This document shows positions 28,001-36,159 of a stretch of 64,000 nucleotides of DNA, piece after piece (the stretch's first letter is position 1; every line of letters starts with the position of its first letter). The notes under the pieces are model-generated. The model saw nothing but the letters and a program-made list of their open reading frames with translations. It was not told the origin of the DNA and made no database searches. Source of the DNA: Clostridia bacterium (lineage in GTDB: Bacteria > Bacillota > Clostridia > Oscillospirales > Acutalibacteraceae). The stretch is from positions 28,348 through 92,347 of the forward strand of contig JAFQKF010000006.1 of assembly GCA_017397105.1 (NCBI GenBank). Direction: 5' to 3'. A program made the translations under genes and the position numbers.

Positions 28001-29045
28001 TACTTAAAGCGGCACTGAGCTCGGGGTTAAAGCATTCCCTGCAGTTCTCTGCCGTTTTTTTATGCTCGGAATTAAGTTCTCTGCGCTCGGAGATAAGGCT
28101 GCTCTGACGGCGGCGGCAGGCAAGGTAAGCAGGGTTGCGCTCCCACTCGCTCATATCCTTGGCGTTTGCCATATATCCCTGACACAGATTTATAACCTCG
28201 AGAGCAGCCTGAGAATCATAGGTGCTGAATGTGAGCGCTTCATAATACGCTTTTTCAGCCTGTTCATAAGCCTTGAGGGCGAAAGCGTGGCTTTTATCAC
28301 GGTTGCCTGCGTATGAAAGAGCAAGATTGAACTGCTCCTGCGCTTCATCAAGGTAACTTTCGCATTTCCTGAGTGCGCAATAAACTATGCAGCTTTTGCC
28401 GTATTTTTCGCAGCAGTCAATGTAATAGGTAAGAAATTCGCAAAGGGCTGAGTTTTCCTCAGGCAAAAAATCCTTTGAGAAATCAAGAATCCCTTCAAGC
28501 TCTGATTTGAGGCTTGCTGAGAGTAGGGGGATTGAATCCTGCTCAGAGAAAACAGTATTTATTTTTAAGAGGGAAAGCTCTTCGAGCGTTGAAAGAACGG
28601 CAGAGGAATTGAGCAGGGATTGCTCTGTAAGGAAAGAGCCTGTGACACGGGCATTCTCAAAATCCTCCAGCTCAATGCTTTTGTATAATTCTTCTGTTAC
28701 ACGCTCGCAGAAATTCTCCGATTTATACTCAGGGAAAACGCTGACAAGCTCTGAGTAAATCTCGCAGGCCTGTTTGTAATGAGCTGAGTCGAGTGCCGCC
28801 GACGCTTCGCTGAGCCTTGCCGTAAGCATTGAACTGAGCTTTGAAGAATACTTCTTTTTAAAAAGCGAGCCCGATTCCCCATATAACACTTCGGCAGAGG
28901 AGTAATCGCCGCTGTGAACAAGGCTTTCAAGGCGTGAATACCTGTTCGTAAAGCTGATGCTTACTGCGCAAAGTGTTGCTGCTGCGGCAATAACGGCAAC
29001 AGAAACTGCCGTGATTATAATTGCTTTAAAACTTTTTCTTTTCAT
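27981..29045 (-). CDS. Membrane-anchored TPR-like helical protein, function unknown
   Basis: 354 residues; N-terminal membrane segment (~8-30), then an almost all-helical exposed part rich in Ala/Glu/Leu/Tyr, with repeats of the kind HYKQACEIYSELVSVFPEY that resemble tetratricopeptide units. No enzyme motif is seen. ATG 29045 has GGGGAA upstream. The 3' end overlaps the convergent nuclease-like gene, with no terminator between. Possible roles are scaffold or envelope sensor; nothing in the sequence decides this. Confidence 0.6.
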   Translation of the reverse strand: MKRKSFKAIIITAVSVAVIAAAATLCAVSISFTNRYSRLESLVHSGDYSSAEVLYGESGSLFKKKYSSKLSSMLTARLSEASAALDSAHYKQACEIYSELVSVFPEYKSENFCERVTEELYKSIELEDFENARVTGSFLTEQSLLNSSAVLSTLEELSLLKINTVFSEQDSIPLLSASLKSELEGILDFSKDFLPEENSALCEFLTYYIDCCEKYGKSCIVYCALRKCESYLDEAQEQFNLALSYAGNRDKSHAFALKAYEQAEKAYYEALTFSTYDSQAALEVINLCQGYMANAKDMSEWERNPAYLACRRRQSSLISERRELNSEHKKTAENCRECFNPELSAALSINQGLQ

Positions 29046-29136
29046 ATCATTAAATTCCCCGTTGAAATTTTACGGATATATGGTATCATATATTATAAAG
29101 ATAAACAATATTAAAAAAGTTAAGGAATGATGAACA

Positions 29137-29808
29137 ATGAAAAAAAGTATCTTTTTTAAAATTATCTGCGCAGTGCTTTGCATAAGCCTTGTGGGATTTG
29201 TATTTGCCTCATGCGGCAAGCAGGGCGAAGTTGAGCCGGCAACCTCCGCAGCGCAGACTACAACCTCCTCGGAGCTCATTTCGGCAGACCCCACTGCAGT
29301 TGATGCTCCCGAAGTAATCGGCGATCATCCTCAGGTTTTGTTTACCATGGAAAACGGTGGCAGTTTCTTAATGGAGCTTTATCCCGAATATGCGCCCGAA
29401 TCGGTTGAAAATTTCCTTTCTCTCGTAAATTCAGGCTTTTATGAGGGGCTCGAATTCCACAGAGTAATGGACGGCTTCATGGCTCAGGGCGGTGCTTCCG
29501 ATAAGAAGACACCTTCAATTTACGGCGAGTTTGCCTCAAACGGTTTTGCTCAGAATACTCTCAAGCACACCAGAGGCGTTGTATCAATGGCACGCACCAA
29601 TGAACCCAACTCCGCATCTTCCCAGTTCTTTATCTGCTACGGTGATGCCGAGTGGCTTGACGGTGACTATGCCGCATTCGGCAAGGTAATAGAAGGAATG
29701 GAAACCGTTGATGCTTTCCTTGAAATCCCCAGAGCGTATTCTATGACGGGCGAGCTTTCCGTACCCACTCAGCCCATAGTAATTGAAAGTGCAGAACAGG
29801 TTGATTAA
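29137..29808 (+). CDS. Cyclophilin-type peptidyl-prolyl isomerase lipoprotein
   Basis: 223 residues. The N-terminus is a lipoprotein signal ending in VFASCGK, so Cys25 or so should be lipidated and the enzyme held outside the membrane. The cyclophilin domain runs from ~65: FHRVMDGFMAQGG, GVVSMARTNEPNSASSQFFI. It is of the short bacterial form. It probably helps fold exported proteins. AAGGAATGA precedes ATG; it shares a 91-base gap with the divergent TPR-like gene and is followed after 23 bases by the ChbG-like gene. Confidence 0.92.
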   Translation: MKKSIFFKIICAVLCISLVGFVFASCGKQGEVEPATSAAQTTTSSELISADPTAVDAPEVIGDHPQVLFTMENGGSFLMELYPEYAPESVENFLSLVNSGFYEGLEFHRVMDGFMAQGGASDKKTPSIYGEFASNGFAQNTLKHTRGVVSMARTNEPNSASSQFFICYGDAEWLDGDYAAFGKVIEGMETVDAFLEIPRAYSMTGELSVPTQPIVIESAEQVD

Positions 29809-29831
29809 TTTCATATAAAGGAGAATAAAAA

Positions 29832-30728
29832 ATGGACAGATATTTAATCATCAATGCTGACGATTTCGGTATGTGCAGAGCTTCAGTTGAAGCAGTTTCA
29901 AATCTTTTCAAAAACGAAAAAAGCGCCCTTACCTCTTCCACCATTATGATGCCCTGCTCCTGGGCTCCTGCTGCCTGCAGGTTTGCAAGGGAAAATCCTC
30001 AGTTTGCAATCGGCACTCACCTTACCCTTACAAGCGAATGGGGCGATTACCGCTGGGCACCCGTCAGCGTAACGGAAACAACCTCTCTTGTTGACGAGGA
30101 GGGCTATATGTGGCACGAAAGCGATCAGGTTGAGAATAACGTAGATATTGATGAAGTTGAGGCGGAAATCCGCGCTCAGATTGAAAAGTGCAAGGCTTTC
30201 GGCGTTAATCCTTCTCACCTTGATAATCACATGGGCTCTCTCTACGGCATTGAAACAGGACGTTTCGAGCTTCTTAATCTCACTATTGATATAGCAGGCG
30301 AATACGGTCTTCCCTTCAGATTCCCTGCAGGCTTCGGTGAGGCTCATTTTGACAACACTATGCTTGATATAAAGATTGACCATAATCTCATCAAGATGCT
30401 CATCGGCAAGGTTGTTTCATATGCAAATGAAAAGGGCGTTGCAATGCCTGACAATCTTATTCCCAATGAATGGACCGGCCCTCAGTGCGACAGCTACGAG
30501 AATTTCAAAGAGTATATTTACGAGCTTTATAAGTCCTTCCCTGCGGGAGTAACCGAAACTTATATGCATCCCAGTGTTGAATGCCCCGAGCTTAAGGCTA
30601 TTACGGGCAGCTGGCAGCGCAGAGTTTGGGAATACGAGCTTCTCAATGATCCTGCAACAAGGCAGCACATTGAGGCAAACGGCATAAAGCTTATTACTTA
30701 CAGAGACCTTGCTGCAATGAAGAAATAA
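29832..30728 (+). CDS. ChbG/YdjC-family carbohydrate deacetylase
   Basis: 298 residues. The N-terminal INADDFGMC and SHLDNHMGSLYG motifs carry the Asp and His residues that bind metal in the family. ChbG removes an acetyl group from N,N'-diacetylchitobiose or its phosphate; other members act on related GlcNAc sugars. No signal peptide, so cytoplasmic. AAAGGAG precedes ATG. In this window rich in amino-sugar hydrolases a role in GlcNAc oligosaccharide use is likely, but the substrate is inferred. Confidence 0.85.
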   Translation: MDRYLIINADDFGMCRASVEAVSNLFKNEKSALTSSTIMMPCSWAPAACRFARENPQFAIGTHLTLTSEWGDYRWAPVSVTETTSLVDEEGYMWHESDQVENNVDIDEVEAEIRAQIEKCKAFGVNPSHLDNHMGSLYGIETGRFELLNLTIDIAGEYGLPFRFPAGFGEAHFDNTMLDIKIDHNLIKMLIGKVVSYANEKGVAMPDNLIPNEWTGPQCDSYENFKEYIYELYKSFPAGVTETYMHPSVECPELKAITGSWQRRVWEYELLNDPATRQHIEANGIKLITYRDLAAMKK

Positions 30729-30740
30729 AAATTCATCAAA

Positions 30741-30787
30741 AACGGCACACTGCTGAATTTTCAACAGTGTGCCGTTAATTTTTTATT
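30741..30787. terminator. Two-way terminator between the deacetylase and ligase-fusion genes
   Basis: A perfect 12-bp stem, aacggcacactg / cagtgtgccgtt, is flanked by A-rich sequence on the left and aatttttt on the right, so it can serve both convergent genes. The ligase stop codon lies in the right flank. Confidence 0.85.
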
Positions 30788-33101
30788 TACCTGCTCTCAG
30801 GTCAACTCTCTTGATTTTGCCGCTGATTGTTTTGGGCAGTTCATCAAGGAATTCAACGATTCTGGGGTATTTGTAGGGAGCGGTCTTTTCTTTAACGTAT
30901 TTCTGGATTTCCTTTTTGAGCTCGTCTGTGCCAACGGTGCCCTTGGTGAGGACTATGGATGCCTTTACAACCTGACCTCTGATTTCATCGGGTGCCGCAG
31001 TAACGCCGCATTCGAGAACGTAGGGAAGCTCCATGATAACGCTTTCAATCTCAAACGGTCCGATACGGTAGCCGGAGGATTTGATAAGATCGTCAACTCT
31101 GCCTACGTACCAGAAGAAACCGTCCTCATCACGCCATGCGGTATCGCCGGTGTGGTAGATATCATCATGCCATGCTTCAGCGGTCTTTTCTTCGTCACGG
31201 TAGTATTCCATAAACAGACCGCAGGGTGAGCCCTTGTCTGTTCTTACTACGATTTCGCCTACCTCGCCAACCTTTGCGGGAGTGCCGTCAGAGGTGATAA
31301 GGTCAACGTTGAACAGAGGGCTGGGCTTGCCCATTGAGCCTACCTTTATTGAAGAACCGACGAAGTTGCCGATTGCAAGGGTTGTTTCGGTCTGACCGAA
31401 GCCTTCCATAAGTCTTATGCCTGTTGCCTTGAGGAACTGCTGGAAAACCTCAGGGTTGAGAGCTTCACCGGCGGTAGTGGCATATTTTATGGACTTAAGG
31501 TCATAATTTGACAAATCTTCTTTGATGAAGAAACGGTACATGGTGGGAGGGGCGCAGAATGTGGTTATCTTGTGCTTGCCGATAAGCTTGAGGATGTCGT
31601 CGGCAACGAATCTGTCAAAGTCATAAGTGAAAACGCCTGCCTCGCAGAGCCACTGACCGTAAAGCTTACCCCAGAGAGCCTTGCCCCAGCCTGTATCGGA
31701 AATGGTGAAATGAAGACCGTTGGGGTCAACGTTGTGCCAGTATTTCGCGGTGATGAAGTGACCGAGGGGGTATCTGTGGCTGTGCATTGCGATTTTGGGA
31801 TAGCCGGTTGTTCCCGAGGTGAAGAACATAAGCATGGGGTCATAACCGAAAGCGCCTTCCTCGCGGGAGGGTCTTTCAAACACCTCTCCGAAGTTGCAGT
31901 ATTCTTCATTGAAGTTGTGCCAGCCTTCACGTGTGCCGTTTACGATAACCTTTGTTTTAAGAATATCACACTTAGCTGCGGCAAGCTCAACCTGATGAGC
32001 AACATCACCGTCAGCGGTGCAAACGATAGCGCTTATCTGACCTGCGTTGAATCTGTATTCAAAGTCGTGCTCAACGAGCTGATTTGTTGCAGGAACAACT
32101 ATCGCGCCGATTTTGTGAAGAGCGAGGATTGAGAACCAGAACTGATAATGACGCTTGAGAACGAGCATTACTCTGTCGCCCTTCTTGATGCCGAGGGATT
32201 TGAAGTAATTGGCAGTCATTGCGGAGTGGCGGCTCATATCACCGAAGGTGAAGCGTCTTTCTGTGCCGTCGTTTGAGATGTGGAGCATTGCGGTTTTATC
32301 GGGGCATTTTTTTGCAAGCTCGTCAACAACGTCAAAAGCGAAGTTGAACTGATCGTCGTTCTTAAAGGAAATTCCGTTAAGAACACCGTTTTCGTCAACT
32401 GTGGTTTCAATGAATTTTGAATAAACGGGATTTGTGAGGTTTGCAAGGTCTACGTTTGTGGTGCTGGGAGTTTTGATTTCCTCAACATATTCGCTCATTT
32501 CGGATGAACCGTCGGGGGAGATTACGATAGCGTAAAACTCGCATTCCTCGCCGCCTACTGCGATTTCGTTGTGAGGAACGGAGGAATCAAAATAGATGCA
32601 GTCGCCCTCGTTGAGAGTTTCCGTTCTGTCGCCTATAATCATTTTAAGAGCGCCGCGGATAACGATGTTGATTTCCTGACCCGCATGGCAGACACAATGG
32701 TAGGGGGGATTGAGAGCTTCCTCAGAGTAGGGGATAACAACTCTGAAAGGCTCAGCCATTTTACCCTTGAAGAAGGGAGCGAGGCGGTTGTAAACAAAGC
32801 CCTCTCTTCTTGTTATGGGCATTCCCTCACCCTTTCTGGTGAGCGTATATTCGGTAAGGCTGGGGCTGCTGCCCTCCATGATATCGGTAATTTCAACCGA
32901 GCATACCTGCGCAAGCTTATAAATAAAGGTGAAGCTGAAATCTCTGCTGCCTGATTCGTAATAGCAGTATTCTTCCTCGCTCATGCCGATTTTTGCAGCC
33001 ATTTCCGCCTGGGTATAGCCCATATCCAGACGAAGCGCAATAATTCGCTGAGCAACCTCCATGATTTTGTTTTCTACAGAACCCTGACTGAAAGTTATCA
33101 T
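30783..33101 (-). CDS. XRE HTH-cupin-acyl-CoA synthetase fusion protein
   Basis: 772 residues from ATG 33101 (AAAGGAG upstream; ATG 33119 lacks a site). Three parts: an XRE-type helix-turn-helix (~8-65, GYTQAEMAAKIGMSEEEY), a cupin (~95-185, YHCVCHAGQEINIVIRG), and a full AMP-forming acyl-CoA synthetase (~210-770) with FFTSGTTGYPKIAM, the GDTAWRDEDGFFWYVGR hinge and the catalytic Lys context KTISGKIKR. The ligase resembles medium-chain acyl-CoA synthetases. The head looks like a stand-alone HTH-cupin regulator, so one chain may both sense or bind DNA and make acyl-CoA. A T-box leader precedes it. Substrate unknown. Confidence 0.88.
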   Translation of the reverse strand: MITFSQGSVENKIMEVAQRIIALRLDMGYTQAEMAAKIGMSEEEYCYYESGSRDFSFTFIYKLAQVCSVEITDIMEGSSPSLTEYTLTRKGEGMPITRREGFVYNRLAPFFKGKMAEPFRVVIPYSEEALNPPYHCVCHAGQEINIVIRGALKMIIGDRTETLNEGDCIYFDSSVPHNEIAVGGEECEFYAIVISPDGSSEMSEYVEEIKTPSTTNVDLANLTNPVYSKFIETTVDENGVLNGISFKNDDQFNFAFDVVDELAKKCPDKTAMLHISNDGTERRFTFGDMSRHSAMTANYFKSLGIKKGDRVMLVLKRHYQFWFSILALHKIGAIVVPATNQLVEHDFEYRFNAGQISAIVCTADGDVAHQVELAAAKCDILKTKVIVNGTREGWHNFNEEYCNFGEVFERPSREEGAFGYDPMLMFFTSGTTGYPKIAMHSHRYPLGHFITAKYWHNVDPNGLHFTISDTGWGKALWGKLYGQWLCEAGVFTYDFDRFVADDILKLIGKHKITTFCAPPTMYRFFIKEDLSNYDLKSIKYATTAGEALNPEVFQQFLKATGIRLMEGFGQTETTLAIGNFVGSSIKVGSMGKPSPLFNVDLITSDGTPAKVGEVGEIVVRTDKGSPCGLFMEYYRDEEKTAEAWHDDIYHTGDTAWRDEDGFFWYVGRVDDLIKSSGYRIGPFEIESVIMELPYVLECGVTAAPDEIRGQVVKASIVLTKGTVGTDELKKEIQKYVKEKTAPYKYPRIVEFLDELPKTISGKIKRVDLRAGK

Positions 33102-33155
33102 TGTGCATTCTCCTTTCATAATACTAATTGCACGTTATGCCTCTTGGCGATTAAA

Positions 33156-33424
33156 AACAAAAAACGCCTCAAAGCACTTTTGGCTTTGAGACGAATTAAA
33201 AATCCGCGGTACCACTCAAATTGCGTTAATAACGCCACCTCTGCAGGCTCTAACAAGCCCTAAGCCTTAACGCGGCCACACGGAAGCAGTCTACTTATCA
33301 TAAAGATGTTGGGTGCTTCGGCTCGGAAGGGATAGCTTGGGAAAACCTCAATACCGGCTCACAGCAACCGCCGGCTCTCTGAAAAATCGGAAGACCTGCC
33401 TTCTTCGTCATCGCCTTTTATTGC
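33156..33424 (-). promoter_or_regulatory. T-box riboswitch leader of the ligase-fusion gene
   Basis: On the minus strand the T-box core GTGGTACCGCGG (33204-33215) is followed by a strong terminator, GTCTCAAAGCC / GCTTTGAGGC plus TTTTTT (33156-33192). Upstream lie a Stem I with an AGAGAGCCGG/CCGGT apical arm, a GAUGAC...CCGAGCC kink-turn-like base, and an AAGTAGACTGCTTCCG stem. It senses uncharged tRNA and lets transcription continue. The specifier is at about 33331-33334; I cannot choose between UAU (Tyr) and AUC (Ile). The start codon is 55 bases past the terminator. Confidence 0.93.
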
Positions 33425-33429
33425 AATAA

Positions 33430-33458
33430 ATGATAACACCGAAAAAAGGATTTGTCAA
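33430..33458 (-). promoter_or_regulatory. SigA-type promoter of the T-box transcript
   Basis: On the minus strand: TTGACA (33453-33458), 17-base spacer, TATCAT (33430-33435), placing the start of the RNA near 33423, just before Stem I. Confidence 0.88.
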
Positions 33459-33580
33459 TAAATTTTTTGAAAAAGTCAAATTTTTCACAAATATGTAGCA
33501 TTTGCAACAGATTATACGGTTTTGCTGTGTTATACTAAAACCACAAAAGAAAAAACTTTTACAAAGAAAGGATGATATAT

Positions 33581-33892
33581 ATGTCGTCAGCATTGGCAGT
33601 AAATAAAGAAAGTTTCCGTAAAGAAGTGCTCGAAAGCGAAAAAACCGTGTTGGTTGATTTTTGGGCAGCGTGGTGCGGTCCGTGCAGAATGCTCTCACCC
33701 GTGATTGATGAAATAGCCGCTGAGAATTCTGATATAAAGGTTGTAAAAATCAATGTGGACGAGCAGCCTGAATTGGCGCAGGAATTCAATATTATGACAA
33801 TTCCTTCGCTTCTCGTTTTTAAAAACGGAGAACTTGTAAATCAGAGTGCAGGAGTAAAGCCAAAGCCGCTGATTCTTCAGATGATAAAATAA
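33581..33892 (+). CDS. trxA: Thioredoxin
   Basis: 103 residues, standard. Active site FWAAWCGPCRML near residue 30 and the cis-Pro in MTIPSLLVF near 74. It reduces protein disulfides in the cytoplasm. ATG 33581 is preferred because AAAGGA (33567-33572) is then 8 bases upstream; the ATG at 33572 overlaps that site. Only 82 bases separate it from sigG. Confidence 0.95.
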   Translation: MSSALAVNKESFRKEVLESEKTVLVDFWAAWCGPCRMLSPVIDEIAAENSDIKVVKINVDEQPELAQEFNIMTIPSLLVFKNGELVNQSAGVKPKPLILQMIK

Positions 33893-33916
33893 ATTTTTAT
33901 ACCGTGAATAAAAAAT

Positions 33917-33977
33917 AACCCGTCGTTTATGGGGCAATACTTAATTTGCAACCAATAAATGACGGGGTGATTTTTTG
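33917..33977 (+). promoter_or_regulatory. Hairpin covering the sigG ribosome binding site, also terminator-like for trxA
   Basis: CCCGTCGTTTAT (33919-33930) pairs with ATAAATGACGGG (33955-33966) over 12 bp with one G.U pair, and an inner GCAA/TTGC pair shortens the loop. The right arm contains the first part of GGGGTGA, the only ribosome binding site for sigG, and is followed by six T residues directly before the TTG start. It could both stop trxA transcripts and hold back sigG translation. Confidence 0.75.
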
Positions 33978-34748
33978 CAGTTTAATAAAGTAGAAATATG
34001 CGGCGTAAACACGTCGAAAATAAGAGTGCTCAAGGAAAGCGAAAAAATGCAGCTGCTTGAAAGGACGAGAGCGGGGGATATGCTGGCGCGTGAAGAGCTC
34101 ATAAAAGGCAATCTGCGCCTTGTGCTCAGCGTTATTCAGCGCTTTGCAAACAGAAGCGAAAATCCTGACGACCTGTTTCAGGTGGGCTGTATAGGGCTTA
34201 TAAAAGCGATTGATAACTTTGATATAACTCTTCAGGTCAGATTCAGCACCTATGCCGTGCCGATGATAATCGGTGAAATCCGCCGATATCTCAGGGATAA
34301 CAATCCGATAAGAGTCAGCCGCTCGGTGCGTGATACCGCTTACCACGCCATGCAGGCGCGTGAAAAGCTCATGAATGAGCTTGAGAGAGAGCCCACAGCG
34401 CAGGAGTTAGCAGATGAACTTGACTGTTCGAGGGAGGAGGTTGTTCTTGCGCTTGAGGCAATAGTTGAGCCCGTTTCTTTGCACGAGCCCGTGTATTCCG
34501 ACGGCGGTGATACAATTTATATAATGGACCAGCTTGGCAGTAATGAGAGTGATGAAAGCTGGCTTGATGAAATCCTGTTCAGGCAGTCGCTTAAAGAATT
34601 GAGCGACAGGGAAAAAAGAATACTCCACCTGCGTTTCCTTAAAGGGAAAACACAGATGGAGGTTGCAAAAGAAATCGGTATTTCGCAAGCTCAGGTTTCC
34701 CGCCTCGAGAAGGGGGCAATCGAGCAGATAAAAAGCAAAAACCGTTAA
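33975..34748 (+). CDS. sigG: Late forespore RNA polymerase sigma factor SigG
   Basis: 257 residues. It drives late forespore genes. The N-terminus NKVEICGVNTSK is the SigG hallmark and fixes the start at TTG 33975, since the first residues then line up with the Bacillus protein. Region 2 is DDLFQVGCIGLIKAIDNFD and STYAVPMIIGEIRRYLRDN; region 4 is KTQMEVAKEIGISQAQVSRLEK. The UUG start and the hairpin over the ribosome binding site suggest weak basal translation. The end overlaps the convergent YhhN gene by 4 bases. spoIIG genes, often upstream elsewhere, are absent; trxA is there instead. Confidence 0.95.
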   Translation: MQFNKVEICGVNTSKIRVLKESEKMQLLERTRAGDMLAREELIKGNLRLVLSVIQRFANRSENPDDLFQVGCIGLIKAIDNFDITLQVRFSTYAVPMIIGEIRRYLRDNNPIRVSRSVRDTAYHAMQAREKLMNELEREPTAQELADELDCSREEVVLALEAIVEPVSLHEPVYSDGGDTIYIMDQLGSNESDESWLDEILFRQSLKELSDREKRILHLRFLKGKTQMEVAKEIGISQAQVSRLEKGAIEQIKSKNR

Positions 34749-35434
34749 TAAACAGCGATTGTAAGAGCAAACAGAGTCTGTGCTATATAATAAGTTGAAA
34801 GCTCTACGGCAACAAGTCTGTTTTTGCTTTTGGTGGGGGTAAAATAGAGGAAGGCGAGGCAGGTGTCGCTTATAATGAACAGTGCACTTGCGATTAATCC
34901 GAGAAGAGAGGCGAGGGTGCCGGTCTGAATATAAAGCTGAAGTGCAACGGCTGCTTTGTACCATAAGAAGGCGTAGTAAACTCCTGCCAATGCCGCCATG
35001 GGGGTGTTGATTTTGAATTTTAAAACCCTCATGAGAACGGCGGCAACTACAGCTACCGCAATCGAAAAAACAACGGGAATAAAGCTGAATGAGCCGATGC
35101 GCAGGAATGCCGAAAGGAAAAAGATATGCCCTATAAGGAAAGAAAGTGTACCCATTGCAATGAGTTTCATTTTGAATTTGGGCGCAATCTCTTTGATACC
35201 CAGCAACACGTCGCCCTCAAGGCCGAACATCAGACCGAAAACAACAAGGCAGAAATAGTAATGGTCAATCCCTGTGTTATAGCCGTAGCCTACTATTGAT
35301 ATAGACATAAAGGCGAAGCTTGACAGGAATTTGAAAATCATTCCGTCAAAGGAGCGGCCTTTTCTGCGCATTACAACCGTTAAAACGGCGAAAACCAAGG
35401 TTGCGAAGGCGAGAAAATAAAGAAGAACCGGCAT
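34745..35434 (-). CDS. YhhN/TMEM86-family membrane protein (lysoplasmalogenase-like)
   Basis: 229 residues with about eight membrane segments. Family motifs: FGLEGDVLLG near residue 70, FLIGHIFFLSAF near 100 and ALFIISDTCLAF near 190, with acidic residues in the membrane. Characterised relatives hydrolyse lysoplasmalogens, and many clostridia make plasmalogens. AAAGGAGG precedes ATG. It is the second gene of a pair with mntP (13-base gap). Confidence 0.82.
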   Translation of the reverse strand: MPVLLYFLAFATLVFAVLTVVMRRKGRSFDGMIFKFLSSFAFMSISIVGYGYNTGIDHYYFCLVVFGLMFGLEGDVLLGIKEIAPKFKMKLIAMGTLSFLIGHIFFLSAFLRIGSFSFIPVVFSIAVAVVAAVLMRVLKFKINTPMAALAGVYYAFLWYKAAVALQLYIQTGTLASLLGLIASALFIISDTCLAFLYFTPTKSKNRLVAVELSTYYIAQTLFALTIAVY

Positions 35435-35447
35435 GAGTTAACCTCCT

Positions 35448-36014
35448 TTATAATATTCCGAGATGTTCAATAAGGGTTTTTGCGCCTATAAGAATTAAAA
35501 TTGCACCGCCGGCGATTTCGGATTTACGTTTGAATTTAGCTCCGAAAACGTTGCCGATTTTTACGCCTGCCATACAGAGGACAAGTGTGACAACTCCGAT
35601 AATTGCAACAGCGGCAAGAATGTGGATTTCCATTTTTGCGCACGCCATGGAAATGCCTACGGCGAGAGCATCTATGCTCGTTGCAACAGCCAGCACAAGC
35701 ATGGTTGAAACTTTAAGCGAGTCGTCAGCTTTGTCCTCATCGCCTTTTATGGCTTCAACAATCATGCTTATGCCTATTGCGGCAAGAAGAATGAAGGCTA
35801 TCCAGTGGTCGAAACGTTCAATGTATCTTATAAAACTGTTGGCGAGCAGGTATCCGATAAGCGGCATAATTCCCTGAAAAACGCCGAAATAAAGACCAAC
35901 GGTAAGTGCATATTTGAAATTCAGTTTTTGCGTTGCAAGTCCTTTGCATATGGAAACGGCAAAGGCATCCATTGCGAGTCCGAGAGAAAGAAGTAAAACA
36001 TCTGCTAAATTCAA
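35448..36014 (-). CDS. mntP: Manganese efflux pump MntP
   Basis: 188 residues from TTG 36014: AAAGGTGA is 5 bases upstream and the protein then begins MNLADVLLLSLGLAMDAFA, as in known MntP. Six membrane segments; the internal repeat carries the paired Asp motifs AMDAFAVSICKG and SIDALAVGISMAC that form the metal path. It exports Mn2+ when the metal is in excess. I see no yybP-ykoY riboswitch in the short leader. Confidence 0.93.
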   Translation of the reverse strand: MNLADVLLLSLGLAMDAFAVSICKGLATQKLNFKYALTVGLYFGVFQGIMPLIGYLLANSFIRYIERFDHWIAFILLAAIGISMIVEAIKGDEDKADDSLKVSTMLVLAVATSIDALAVGISMACAKMEIHILAAVAIIGVVTLVLCMAGVKIGNVFGAKFKRKSEIAGGAILILIGAKTLIEHLGIL

Positions 36015-36097
36015 AAGAATCACCTTTTTTTATTTGCATTCTTTATGTATAAATCTATCATTTTTTTCAGGAAAAGTAAAGATATTAGCAAAAAAAC

Positions 36098-36126
36098 TTG
36101 CCTTTACCGTCATATTTGTTTAAAAT
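36098..36126 (+). promoter_or_regulatory. SigA-type promoter of the SIS-GH84 operon
   Basis: TTGCCT (36098-36103), 17-base spacer, TAAAAT (36121-36126), 33 bases before ATG 36160. Confidence 0.75.
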
Positions 36127-36159
36127 AGTTTTGATAAGTTGAAACCGGGAGGAATAAGA

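Noticed and set aside
36015-36097. yybP-ykoY manganese riboswitch before mntP
   Set aside because: The short upstream region is AT-rich with no matching stem structure.
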